Assembly (NCBI GenBank): GCA_046349615.1
Contig: JAXMBZ010000003.1
Coordinates: 248,001-312,000 of the forward strand
Source of the DNA: JADJNY01 sp046349615
GTDB taxonomy: Bacteria; Planctomycetota; UBA1135; GCA-002686595
DNA length: 64,000 nucleotides
Reading direction: 5' to 3'
Each line of letters starts with the position of its first letter. Within the stretch, counting starts at the first letter, position 1. Positions 1 through 7,854 of this stretch are shown piece after piece. The notes under the pieces are model-generated. The model did not search any database. It saw only the letters and a program-made list of their open reading frames with translations, and had not been told where the DNA came from. The translations under genes were made by a program, and so were the position numbers.

Positions 1-1
1 C

Positions 2-433
2 GCGGACAGCTTCAAGAAGAGCCAGATCTCGACCTTCGGCGGCAACCCGATGTCGTGCGCGGCCGCGAACGCGACGCTCGGCGTGATCGAGGACGAACGC
101 CTCGCCGACAACGCCGAGAAGCAGGGCGCGAAGCTGATGGACGGCCTGAAGAAGCTGCAGAAGAAGTACGCGAAGGTCGTCGGCGACGTGCGCGGCAAGG
201 GCCTGATGATCGGCGTCGAGTTCGTCGTCGACGAGCTCCACGGCGACCGCACGCCCAACGCGCCGATCTGCAACAAGGTCTTCGAGGAGACGAAGAAGCG
301 CGGCCTGCTCGTCGGCAAGGGCGGCATGTTCGGCAACGTGTTCCGCGTCGCGCCGCCGCTCTCCGTGACGAGCGACGAGATCGACGAGGGCCTCGCGAAG
401 ATCGGCGAAGCGTTCGCGGCCGCGCTCGCGTGA
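2..433 (+). CDS. Class III PLP aminotransferase (C-terminal part, cut by window edge)
   Basis: The reading frame is open from the first bases of the window, so this is the last 143 residues of a longer protein. It contains STFGGNPMSCAAA, the segment of class III (omega/AGXT2/GabT-like) aminotransferases that follows the PLP-binding lysine; that lysine lies upstream of the window. The C-terminal small domain is recognisable from GKGLMIGVEF and the end (LSVTSDEIDEGLAKIGEAF). preT starts 13 bp downstream, so they are probably co-transcribed. Next to dihydropyrimidine dehydrogenase genes the likely role is transamination of beta-alanine or beta-aminoisobutyrate, the products of reductive pyrimidine breakdown. 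The substrate is inferred from context; the family call is secure. Confidence 0.85.
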   Translation, partial: ADSFKKSQISTFGGNPMSCAAANATLGVIEDERLADNAEKQGAKLMDGLKKLQKKYAKVVGDVRGKGLMIGVEFVVDELHGDRTPNAPICNKVFEETKKRGLLVGKGGMFGNVFRVAPPLSVTSDEIDEGLAKIGEAFAAALA

Positions 434-446
434 TCGAGGGCCCGCG

Positions 447-1775
447 ATGAGCTCCGCGCCGCACCCGCTCCCCGCCGGACGCCTCGAGGAGCAGTTCGCC
501 GACAAGGCGCCGCTCCTCACGTCCTCCGAGGCGCTCGCGGAGGCGTCGCGCTGTCTCTACTGCTTCGACGCGCCGTGCATGCGCGCGTGCCCGACGCACA
601 TCGACGTCGCGACGTTCATCCGCAAGCTCGGCAGCGGCAACGTGAAGGGCTCCGCGCGCACGATCCTCGACGCGAACCTGCTCGGCGCGTCGTGCTCGCG
701 CGCGTGCCCCGTCGAGGTCCTGTGCGAAGGCGCGTGCGTCTACACGGGCTGGGGCCGCAAACCGATCGCGATCGGGCGGCTCCAACGCTTCGCGATGGCG
801 CACGGCGCGTCGGCGGAGCTCCTCCCGCGCGCGCCGAAGAGCGGCAGGAGCGTCGGCCTCGTCGGCGCGGGCCCCGCGTCGCTCGCGTGCGCGGCGAAGC
901 TCGTGCTGCTCGGCCACGACGCGGTCGTCTACGAGAAGGGCGCGCTCCCCGGCGGCCTCGACGTGACCGGCATCGCGCCGTACAAGCTCGACGCGAAGAG
1001 CGCGCTCGACGAAGTGCGCTTCCTGCTCGCACTCGGCGTCGAGTTGCGCACGCAGGTCGAGGTCGGCAAGGACGTGCAGGCCGCCGAACTCCTCGCGAAA
1101 CACGACGCGCTCTTCCTCGGCCCCGGTCTCGGCGCGGACAGCCGCCTCGCGATCCCCGGCGCGAACGGCGCGGGCGTCTTCGGCGCGGTCGAATGGATCG
1201 CGCGCATGAAGCTCGATCCGAAGCACTCGCTCGACGGCGTGACGAGCGCGGCGGTGCTCGGCGGCGGCAACACGGCGCTCGACGTCGTGCGCGAGTTGGC
1301 GCAGCTCGGCGTCCCGCACGTGCGCCTCGTCTACCGGCGCGGCGAGACGGAGCTCCCCGCCTACGCGCACGAATGGAGCGCCGCGAAGAAGGAGGGCGTG
1401 CAGCTCGTCCCGAACGCCGTCGCGACGGAGATCGTGCTCGAAGGAGGCCGCGTGAAGGCGCTGAAGCTCGCGCGCGCGCAGGACGGCAAGCCGACGAACG
1501 CCGCGCTCGCGCCGATCGACGCCGACCTCGTCGTCTTCGCGATCGGACAAGCGCGCCTCGCCGAGTTCGCCGCGCGCTTCCCGAACGTCCGCACGACGAA
1601 GGAAGGCCGCATCGAGACCGACGCGACGGGCCGCACCGCGAACCCGCGCATCTGGGCCGGCGGCGACGCTCGCAACGGCGGCATGGAGGTCGTCAACGCC
1701 GTCGCCGAAGGCCAGGACGCCGCGCGCGCGATCGACGCGGAGCTGCGCGCGGGCCGCGTGGTGCGCCCGCGCTGA
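447..1775 (+). CDS. preT: NAD-dependent dihydropyrimidine dehydrogenase subunit PreT
   Basis: 442 aa, the normal size for PreT. This is the NAD(P)H- and FAD-binding partner of PreA; together they reduce uracil and thymine to the dihydropyrimidines (first step of reductive pyrimidine catabolism) or run in reverse. The N-terminus has two cysteine clusters for iron-sulfur centres (CLYCFDAPCMRACP near residues 37-50 and SCSRACPVEVLCEGACV near 82-98). A dinucleotide fold VGLVGAGPASLACAAK (about 136-151) binds FAD, and a second one, AAVLGGGNTALDVV with the downstream VYRRGETELPAY, binds NAD(P)H. ATG at 447 follows a GA-rich stretch 13 bp after the aminotransferase stop. Normally preT and preA adjoin; here 1.2 kb with a toxin-antitoxin module and a reverse-strand gene separates them. 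Confidence 0.9.
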   Translation: MSSAPHPLPAGRLEEQFADKAPLLTSSEALAEASRCLYCFDAPCMRACPTHIDVATFIRKLGSGNVKGSARTILDANLLGASCSRACPVEVLCEGACVYTGWGRKPIAIGRLQRFAMAHGASAELLPRAPKSGRSVGLVGAGPASLACAAKLVLLGHDAVVYEKGALPGGLDVTGIAPYKLDAKSALDEVRFLLALGVELRTQVEVGKDVQAAELLAKHDALFLGPGLGADSRLAIPGANGAGVFGAVEWIARMKLDPKHSLDGVTSAAVLGGGNTALDVVRELAQLGVPHVRLVYRRGETELPAYAHEWSAAKKEGVQLVPNAVATEIVLEGGRVKALKLARAQDGKPTNAALAPIDADLVVFAIGQARLAEFAARFPNVRTTKEGRIETDATGRTANPRIWAGGDARNGGMEVVNAVAEGQDAARAIDAELRAGRVVRPR

Positions 1776-1872
1776 CGCAGAGACCGCGCACGCGGCCGTG
1801 GTGAAGGACCCGCCTGCACCTCGGGAGCCGTGCGCCGTGCGGCTCTGGGGCGATGTCTGCTGTCCTGCCTGC

Positions 1873-2113
1873 ATGGCCAAGAAAGCACGCAGACTCGCCC
1901 GCCCGAGCGAATTCGATGTCGTGATCGAGCGCGATGCCGCGGGGTGGTACGTCGGGTCTGTTCCGGCGCTGCGCGGATGCCACACCCAGGCTCGTTCGCT
2001 CGACGTCCTGAATGAAGCGGATCCAGGAAGCGATCACGGTGTGCCTCGAAGCGGAGGGAGCGCCGGTGACCCGCCTCGAATTCGTCGGCGTCCAGCGCGT
2101 GCGAGTGGCCTGA
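1873..2113 (+). pseudogene. hicB: HicB-family antitoxin, frameshifted
   Basis: The first part, from ATG 1873, reads as a HicB antitoxin: FDVVIERDAAGWYVGSVPAL and then GCHTQARSLDVL, a hallmark HicB segment. At about 2011 the reading frame breaks. Continuing one base later, from 2012, restores the expected C-terminal half (MKRIQEAITVCLEAEG and TRLEFVGVQRVRVA) and ends at TGA 2111-2113. A single extra A in ctgaatgaag explains the break. The restored frame ends in TGATG overlapping the hicA start, the classical translational coupling of HicBA modules. The defect may be a real mutation, a sequencing error or, less likely, programmed frameshifting. HicB normally neutralises HicA and often represses its own operon. 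Confidence 0.7.
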
Positions 2114-2337
2114 TGCCCCGTGCGCCTCGCTGGACGGGAAGAGAGCTGATCGCGGCGCCGAATCGTCACGGTTTCCTCGTACTTCGCGTGCGCGGGAGTC
2201 ATCACTTCCTGAAGCACTCGGATGGTCGGGCGACCGTCGTGCCCGTGCATGGTCGAGAGATCATCGGCCCAGGATTGCTGAATCGGATCCTTCGCGACTG
2301 CGACCTCGAGCTCGAGGACCTCGGAGGCCGACCCTGA
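2113..2337 (+). CDS. hicA: HicA-family mRNA interferase toxin
   Basis: 74 aa, typical for HicA, a small double-stranded-RNA-binding-fold ribonuclease that cleaves mRNA. The family pattern is present: TGRELI at the N-terminus, then HGFLVLRVRGSHHFLKH with the active-site histidine in GSH, TVVPVHG, and GPGLLNRILRD at the end. The ATG overlaps the stop of the restored hicB frame (TGATG). The coding region is intact although the upstream antitoxin is frameshifted, which would be toxic unless the frameshift is not real, HicA is silent, or another antitoxin exists. The module lies between preT and preA, as an inserted accessory module would. Confidence 0.8.
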   Translation: MPRAPRWTGRELIAAPNRHGFLVLRVRGSHHFLKHSDGRATVVPVHGREIIGPGLLNRILRDCDLELEDLGGRP

Positions 2338-2403
2338 CCCGCCTCCGGGCGTACGGATCCCATCGCAGGGAGAATGGACGGGGAGAAGGCTCCTCGTCGC
2401 GCT

Positions 2404-2808
2404 TCAGCCCTTCCCGAGGAACTTCCCCGCGAGCCCCGCGAGGCCGCCGAAACCGCCGCCGCCCTGGCCGAGCAGCGCCTTCAGCATCCCCGCGCCGACG
2501 CCCTTCTTCTCGAGGACGTCGAGCAAGAGCGGCACGATCGTCTTCAAGCCCGCGGCGACCTTCTCCGCGTCGAGACCGCACTGCGCGCCGAGCGCCCCGA
2601 GGTCGAGCTTCTGCGTCAGCGCCGCGACGTCGCGTTTCCCGACGAGCGCGTCGAGGTCCACGGCACCGCTCTTCATCGCGGCGAAGCTCTTGTCCGCGGC
2701 CGCGGGCACGAACGCCTGCGCTTCGGCCGCGGCAAAGCCCGCCTTCTCCGTCAGCGCGCGGACGAGGGACGGGCCGTGTTCCTGGAGGAGCGTCTTGACG
2801 AGGTCCAT
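2404..2808 (-). CDS. Hypothetical protein, DUF937/YidB-like
   Basis: 134 aa, helical, with no signal peptide. The C-terminal half (CGLDAEKVAAGLKTIVPLLL, then a Gly-rich GQGGGGFGGLAGLAGKFLGK tail) resembles the DUF937/YidB family, small bacterial proteins of unknown function. It runs opposite to the pyrimidine genes and converges with hicA across a 66-bp gap. It is therefore part of the stretch that separates preT from preA. The family assignment rests on general pattern only and the function is unknown. Confidence 0.55.
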   Translation of the reverse strand: MDLVKTLLQEHGPSLVRALTEKAGFAAAEAQAFVPAAADKSFAAMKSGAVDLDALVGKRDVAALTQKLDLGALGAQCGLDAEKVAAGLKTIVPLLLDVLEKKGVGAGMLKALLGQGGGGFGGLAGLAGKFLGKG

Positions 2809-2929
2809 GGAGCTTCCGAATCGGGGCGTGGCGTGACGAGGGGCGCGAGCGACGGCCGCGCGGCGCGAGAGCCTAACGCCTCGTGCTCCGGCGCGCGCGC
2901 CCGCGGTCGCTTCGCGTCGCGCGCGACCC

Positions 2930-2935
2930 TAGCAT
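2930..2935 (+). promoter_or_regulatory. Possible -10 element (TAGCAT) upstream of preA
   Basis: TAGCAT lies 45 bp before the preA start codon in the gap between the divergent DUF937-like gene and preA. It matches the TAgnnT-type hexamer seen before several other genes in the window. No good -35 is visible. A promoter here would let preA be transcribed independently of preT. Confidence 0.3.
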
Positions 2936-2980
2936 GGACGCCGCGCGCTCCCTCATCCGACGCGCGCGACGGAGCCCCGC

Positions 2981-4333
2981 ATGCCCGACCTCTCCACGAA
3001 CCTCGCCGGGATCAAGAGCCCCAACCCGTTCTGGCTCGCGAGCGCGCCGCCGACGAACTCGGGCGAGCAGGTGATGCGCGCCTTCGACGCGGGCTGGGGC
3101 GGCGCGGTGTGGAAGACGCTCGGCAACCCGATCGTGAACGTGTCGAGCCGCCTCGCGTCGATCGACCACGGCGACCGGCGCATGATCGGGCTCAACAACA
3201 TCGAGCTCATCACGGACCGGCCGCTCGACGTCAACCTGCGCGAGATCGCGGAGACCAAGAAGCGCTATCCGAAGCACGCGGTCGTCGTCTCGCTCATGTT
3301 CGACACGCGCGAGGAGTGGCGCGAGGCGATCCGGCGCAGCGAGGACACGGGCTGCGACGGGCTCGAGCTCAACTTTGGCTGCCCCCACGGCATGTGCGAG
3401 CGCGGCATGGGCTCGGCGGTCGGTCAGGAACCCAAGGTGCTCGAGGAGCTCGTGCGCTGGGTGATGGACGTCGCGACGGTGCCCGTGATCGCGAAGCTCA
3501 CGCCGAACGTGTCGCACATCGAGGACCCCGCGCTCGCCGCGGTGCGCGGCGGCGTGGACGCGCTCTCCCTGATCAACACCGTGCAGTCGGTGATGGGCGT
3601 CGACCTCGACCGCTTCGTCCCCTACCCGAACGTCGGCGGAGCGTCGACGCACGGCGGTTTCTGCGGCCCGGCGGTGAAGCCGATCGCGCTGCGCCTGGTC
3701 GGCGTGCTCGCGCGCGAGAAGCGCGTCACCGTGCCGATCAGCGGCATCGGCGGCATCTCGACGTGGCGCGACGCGGCGGAGTTCCTCGCGCTCGGCGCGA
3801 CGAACGTGCAGGTCTGCACCGCGGTGATGCACCACGGCTACCGCATCGTCGAGGACCTGATCGACGGGCTCGACGCATACCTTGCGTCGAAGGGCATGAA
3901 GAGCGTGAGCGAGCTCGTCGGCCGCGCGACGCCCGCGTTCGTCGAGTGGGGCGAGCTCGACTTGAACCACCACGTCGTCGCGAAGATCGACGCCGCGACG
4001 TGCATCGGGTGCCAGCTCTGCCACGTCGCGTGCCACGACGGAGCGCACCAGTGCATCCACCTGCCGGGGACGAAGCCGCACGCGGGCCACGTGGCGCCGA
4101 GGGCGGAGTTCGCGGCCGAGAAGGCGCGCGCGGCGAGCCCGGAGCATCCGTACCGCGTGCCGTGGGTCGACGAGACGGAGTGCGTCGGCTGCAACCTGTG
4201 CGCGCTCGTCTGTCCCGTCGAGGGCTGCATCACGATGGTCGAGCAGCGCCGCGCGGCTGCGAAGGACACGTGGCACGCGCGCATGGCGAGCGGCCGCGAC
4301 CGCGTGCCGGGCGGGCTCGCGGACCTGCGTTGA
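2981..4333 (+). CDS. preA: NAD-dependent dihydropyrimidine dehydrogenase subunit PreA
   Basis: 450 aa. This is the FMN-containing catalytic subunit that works with PreT to reduce uracil/thymine. Residues 1 to about 310 form a dihydroorotate-dehydrogenase-like TIM barrel (IKSPNPFWLASAPPTNS at the start, GLELNFGCPHGMCERGMG near 127, and PISGIGGISTW with GATNVQVCTAVM as the FMN phosphate site). The C-terminal part is a ferredoxin domain with two 4Fe-4S motifs, CIGCQLCHVACHDGAHQC and CVGCNLCALVCPVEGC. ATG 2981 has GACGGAG about 10 bases upstream. The gene is complete despite its separation from preT by hicBA and a reverse gene. Confidence 0.92.
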   Translation: MPDLSTNLAGIKSPNPFWLASAPPTNSGEQVMRAFDAGWGGAVWKTLGNPIVNVSSRLASIDHGDRRMIGLNNIELITDRPLDVNLREIAETKKRYPKHAVVVSLMFDTREEWREAIRRSEDTGCDGLELNFGCPHGMCERGMGSAVGQEPKVLEELVRWVMDVATVPVIAKLTPNVSHIEDPALAAVRGGVDALSLINTVQSVMGVDLDRFVPYPNVGGASTHGGFCGPAVKPIALRLVGVLAREKRVTVPISGIGGISTWRDAAEFLALGATNVQVCTAVMHHGYRIVEDLIDGLDAYLASKGMKSVSELVGRATPAFVEWGELDLNHHVVAKIDAATCIGCQLCHVACHDGAHQCIHLPGTKPHAGHVAPRAEFAAEKARAASPEHPYRVPWVDETECVGCNLCALVCPVEGCITMVEQRRAAAKDTWHARMASGRDRVPGGLADLR

Positions 4334-4554
4334 CTCCGCGCGCGTCGCGCGACGGATCTCGATTCCAGACCGGCGGGCGTTCCGCGTCCACGATCGAGAC
4401 ACGCGCCCGGCATGCGCTTTCCCCGGCACTGCGATTCACGCTCGCGGACCGCGTTTCCCGTCGACGAGCCGCGGTCGCGTCCGGCGCTCGCGCCTTGGAA
4501 CGCTTCGTGACGATGGGCCCGCCGCGGTCGATTCGGCCGGCACCCCGAGAACCC

Positions 4555-6288
4555 ATGCGAAGACTCCTCTCCACCATCACGTTCCTCGCCCTCGCTCTCC
4601 TCCCGACGCTCCTCCCCGCCTGCGGCGGCGGCGGGAGCGGCGGAGGCGGCACCGCGGGCTTCACGAACTTCGACCTCCTGCTCACGGACACGCCGGCGGA
4701 CGACCTGCTCTCGTTCCGCGCGACCGTCGACGAGGTCCACCTCGTGATCCAGGGCGGCGGCGAAACGGCGAACCTGCTCGCGGGTCCCGTGTCGCTCGAC
4801 CTGCTGGCTCTCCAAGGTTCGTTCGCGTGGATCGCGAGCCAGGATCTTCCCGACGACACCTACACGGGCGTCCACCTCGTGTTCGCACCGGGCTCCTACG
4901 ACGCGCGCCAGAACGACGGCACGACGGTGGCCGTGAACTCGACCGTCGACGACGTCACGTTCGAGTTCGTGACACCGCTCGTGCTCACGGTGAGCGGGTA
5001 CAAGAAGGTGGTGGTCGACGTCGACCTCGCGAGCTCGCTCTCGGGCGCCGTGGGCTCGCCGCCGATCGTGTTCGACCCGCAGGGCAGCGCCGACGACGAC
5101 TCGTCCACGTCCAGCCACGAGCTCGACGAGCTCAAAGGCCTCGTGAGCACGCACGACGCGGCCGCGAACACGCTCGTCGTCGACGGTTTCGCCGACCGCG
5201 ACAGCACGGTGGCCCTGGGACAAGTCCTCGTGCGCGTGCCGTCGACCACGGTCCTGGTCGCCGACGACGGCAGCGAGTTCGCCTCGCGCACCGCGTTCTT
5301 CGACGCGCTCGTGGACGCGACGACGCGCCTCGAGGTGCACGGCACCCTCGTCAGCGGCGCCGTGACCGCGACGCGCATCGAAGTCGAGGACAACACGGCC
5401 GGCGGCGGCGAGGACAACCTCGTCAAGATGCGCGGCCTCGTGCTCGCGGTGAACGCGAACGACTTCGAGATGTCGATCGGCTCGGTCGACCAGGGCGAGG
5501 CGATCGTGATGGCCGCGAACGGCGGCTCGGTGCCGGCGACCCAGACCGTCGACTTCGACGAGACGACGATCTTCTACGGCTCGCAGAACACGATCACCAC
5601 GTCGGCGGCCCTCGTCGTCGGCGCGCGAGTCCAGGCGAAGTTCTCGACGTACACGAACTCGCCCTTCCTCGCTTCGCGCGTCGAAGTCGAAGACGAAGGC
5701 TCGAGCGTCGAGAACCAAGGCACGATCACCTCGCTCTCGGGCCTCCCGAGCACGATCACGCTGCACCTCGACGCGACCTCGCCCGCCGTGCTCGCCGGAC
5801 AGGTCTCGACGTCCTCGACCGACGTCGCCGTCACGATCACGGGCGCCGCGATCAAGCTCGACACGTCGGGCCGCCCGACGATCGCGAGCTCGGCGCTGCA
5901 GACGACGCTGAACGTCGGCGTGCAGGGCACGGTCGGCGGAACCGCGCTCTCCCCCACGATCAACGCGTCCGAACTCGAGATCCACGCCGGCGAATTGAGC
6001 GACGCGATCGTCGGCACGATCGACTCGAACGCAGCGACGTTCACGACCTCGGGCGGCTCGATCGAGGAACCGTTCGGTCCCGACGTGAGCGACGGCCCGC
6101 AGGACGTCCTCATCGCGTCGAACTGCGTGTTCACGGGCGACGCCACGACCCGCAGCGCGTTCTGGGCGCTCTTCGACGGCCTCGACGCCTTCCACGTGCT
6201 CGAGGTCCGCGTGAAGGGCCTCGGCACGGGCACGACGAACGAAATCCGCGCGTACGAGATCCGCGCGCGGGTCCTCACGCGCTTCTGA
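4555..6288 (+). CDS. Lipoprotein with DUF4382 domain and DUF5666 repeats
   Basis: 577 aa. ATG 4555 begins a signal peptide of the lipoprotein type (RRLLSTITFLALALLPTLLP followed by lipobox-like LLPAC at about residue 22) and a Gly-rich linker. The next section (FDLLLTDTPADDLLSFRATV, then GPVSLDLLALQG and LPDDTYTGVHLVF) is a DUF4382 domain, a family of secreted/anchored beta proteins with the recurrent TD.P.D pattern. From about residue 195 the protein has repeated 60-80 aa units ending in R-V-E-V-E-D-type strands, in the style of DUF5666. Predicted to be anchored facing the periplasm. The function is unknown. The 221-bp upstream gap shows no clear promoter. Confidence 0.8.
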   Translation: MRRLLSTITFLALALLPTLLPACGGGGSGGGGTAGFTNFDLLLTDTPADDLLSFRATVDEVHLVIQGGGETANLLAGPVSLDLLALQGSFAWIASQDLPDDTYTGVHLVFAPGSYDARQNDGTTVAVNSTVDDVTFEFVTPLVLTVSGYKKVVVDVDLASSLSGAVGSPPIVFDPQGSADDDSSTSSHELDELKGLVSTHDAAANTLVVDGFADRDSTVALGQVLVRVPSTTVLVADDGSEFASRTAFFDALVDATTRLEVHGTLVSGAVTATRIEVEDNTAGGGEDNLVKMRGLVLAVNANDFEMSIGSVDQGEAIVMAANGGSVPATQTVDFDETTIFYGSQNTITTSAALVVGARVQAKFSTYTNSPFLASRVEVEDEGSSVENQGTITSLSGLPSTITLHLDATSPAVLAGQVSTSSTDVAVTITGAAIKLDTSGRPTIASSALQTTLNVGVQGTVGGTALSPTINASELEIHAGELSDAIVGTIDSNAATFTTSGGSIEEPFGPDVSDGPQDVLIASNCVFTGDATTRSAFWALFDGLDAFHVLEVRVKGLGTGTTNEIRAYEIRARVLTRF

Positions 6289-6397
6289 TGCGTTCGCGCA
6301 CGACCGCGGCGCGCGTCCCGGCGGCCGCGCGCCGCGGCGTCGTTTCCGGCGCCGTTTCGCGCGCGACGAGAGCTCGCGCGACGGGTTTCCTCCGCGC

Positions 6398-6403
6398 TAG
6401 CAT
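6398..6403 (+). promoter_or_regulatory. -10-like TAGCAT six bases before a start codon
   Basis: TAGCAT ends six bases before ATG 6410. If it is a -10 element, transcription would begin at or next to the A of the start codon, giving a leaderless mRNA. No Shine-Dalgarno sequence is visible. No convincing -35 is seen. Confidence 0.35.
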
Positions 6404-6409
6404 CTCGCG

Positions 6410-7276
6410 ATGCACCTGCGCATCGCGACCTGCACGCCGCTCCCCGAGCCCGACGCCGACGAAGAGCTCCTGCTCGACGCGCTGCGCGCGCGCGGTGTGG
6501 ACGCTCGCATGGCGGCGTGGAACGACCCGCGCGAGGACTGGGACGCGCGCGTGCCGACGGTGATCCGCTCCACGTGGGACTACATCCACGACCTCGAACG
6601 CTTCCGTGCGTGGCTCGCTCGCGCCGAGCGCGCGGCGCCGCTCTGGAACCCGCGCCGCATCGTCGAACGCAACGTGCACAAGGGCTACCTGCTCGAGCTC
6701 GAAGCGCGCGGCGTGCGCATCGTGCCGACGGAGTTCCTCCGCCGCGGCTTCGACATGGACCTCGAACTCCTCCGCGCGAGCCGCGGCTTCGGCGCCGTCG
6801 TGATCAAGCCCGCCGTCGGCGCCGGCTCCTTCGCGACCCGGCGCTTCGAGGCGCACGACGGCGAGCGCGCGCAGCACTTCCTGCGCGAATCGCTGCGCGA
6901 GCGCGACGTGCTCGTCCAACCGTGGCTCCCCTCCGTCGACGGCCACGGCGAGCGCGCGTGCGTCTGGATCGACGGCGCGTTCACGCACGCGGTGCGCAAG
7001 ACGCCGCGCTTCAGCGGAGAGGACGAGAGCGTCTCCGAAGCGGTCGCGATCGAGCCCGCGGAGCAGGCGCTCGCCGAACGCGCGCTCGCGCCGATCGCGA
7101 AAGACCTCCTCTACGCGCGCGTCGACGTCGCGCCGGGGCTCGACGGCCGTCCGTGCGTGATGGAGCTCGAGCTCGTCGAGCCGTCGCTCTTCCTGAAGCA
7201 GCATCCGCCGGCGCTCGAGCGGCTCGTCGCGGGGCTCGTGCGCAGGCTGGGTGCAGCGAACGCGAACCGACTCTGA
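6410..7276 (+). CDS. ATP-grasp domain protein (RimK/glutathione-synthase-like)
   Basis: 288 aa. The N-terminal part carries the STWDYIHDLERFRAWL segment found in a family of cycloserine-pathway (DcsG-like) and glutathione-synthase-like ATP-grasp proteins. The middle has VVIKPAVGAGSFATRRF (ATP-binding beta strands and Gly-rich loop), then VLVQPWLPSVDGHGERACVWIDG and the Mg/ATP-binding C-terminal segment CVMELELVEPSLF. Such enzymes join a carboxylate to an amine through an acyl phosphate. The substrate cannot be read from the sequence and no neighbour suggests one. The start is set by the upstream -10-like element, which would make the transcript leaderless. Confidence 0.75.
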   Translation: MHLRIATCTPLPEPDADEELLLDALRARGVDARMAAWNDPREDWDARVPTVIRSTWDYIHDLERFRAWLARAERAAPLWNPRRIVERNVHKGYLLELEARGVRIVPTEFLRRGFDMDLELLRASRGFGAVVIKPAVGAGSFATRRFEAHDGERAQHFLRESLRERDVLVQPWLPSVDGHGERACVWIDGAFTHAVRKTPRFSGEDESVSEAVAIEPAEQALAERALAPIAKDLLYARVDVAPGLDGRPCVMELELVEPSLFLKQHPPALERLVAGLVRRLGAANANRL

Positions 7277-7288
7277 ACGCGTCCCCTG

Positions 7289-7582
7289 CTACGGCCGCCG
7301 ACGGATCCACTCGACTGGATCGCGCGCGACGTGCGGCAACGCGAGGATGACCAGCACGTCGTCACGCACGCAGTAGACGACGTAGTAGGGAAACCTCCGC
7401 AGCCGCGCGCGACGCACGTCGCGATGCACGCACTCGTTCGCGTCCGGCCACTCCTCGAGATCGAGGAGCTTTTCCGACAGCGACAGCACGAAGCGCTGCT
7501 CGAGTCGAGCGCTGATGCGCCGATACCAGCGTCGGGCGCCGAGGAAGTCGAGTTCGGCTCCCGGATGGAAGCGAACGATCAC
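7289..7582 (-). CDS. RelE/ParE-superfamily toxin
   Basis: 97 aa. The pattern fits RelE/ParE toxins: HPGAELDFLGARRWYRRIS at the N-terminus, RRARLRRFPYYVVYCVRDDVLVILAL and a final ARDPVEWIRRR. These proteins cleave mRNA at the ribosome (RelE) or poison gyrase (ParE); the sequence alone does not decide which. The start overlaps the last four bases of the antitoxin gene (ATGA), the usual antitoxin-first arrangement. It converges on the ATP-grasp gene with a 12-bp gap. Both genes of the pair are intact. Confidence 0.8.
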   Translation of the reverse strand: MIVRFHPGAELDFLGARRWYRRISARLEQRFVLSLSEKLLDLEEWPDANECVHRDVRRARLRRFPYYVVYCVRDDVLVILALPHVARDPVEWIRRRP

Positions 7583-7797
7583 GCGTCCCCGTGCGTGCGA
7601 TCCCGGACTTCGCCCCAGGTCTTGAAGGAGCTGGGATCCCGCCCGTAGTCGTCGAGTCGCCGATCGATTTCCGCTCGCTCCGCATCCGTGAGCGCGGGCA
7701 AGTCGGCTTGCGAGTCCAAGCTGTCCCAGATCTCGCCGAGGAGCTCGAGGCGCTCGGCGACGGTGAGCTTCAACAGGTCCTCACGCCGGATCTTCAT
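7579..7797 (-). CDS. Addiction-module antitoxin component
   Basis: 72 aa. The pattern L-x-L-(T/S)-V-A-E-R-L-E-L-L-G-E-I-W-D-S-L near the start and LTDAERAEIDRRLDDYGRDP in the middle is typical of the 'putative addiction module component' antitoxins (PF09720-type) that pair with RelE/ParE toxins. It probably wraps the toxin with its C-terminal half (SFKTWGEVRDR). It precedes and overlaps the toxin by 4 bp. No operator palindrome was evident upstream. Confidence 0.75.
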   Translation of the reverse strand: MKIRREDLLKLTVAERLELLGEIWDSLDSQADLPALTDAERAEIDRRLDDYGRDPSSFKTWGEVRDRTHGDA

Positions 7798-7854
7798 GGC
7801 CTCATCGTTTCGGAAGCCGGCGATCTCTGCAACCCCATCGAGCGGCTCGGGGGA

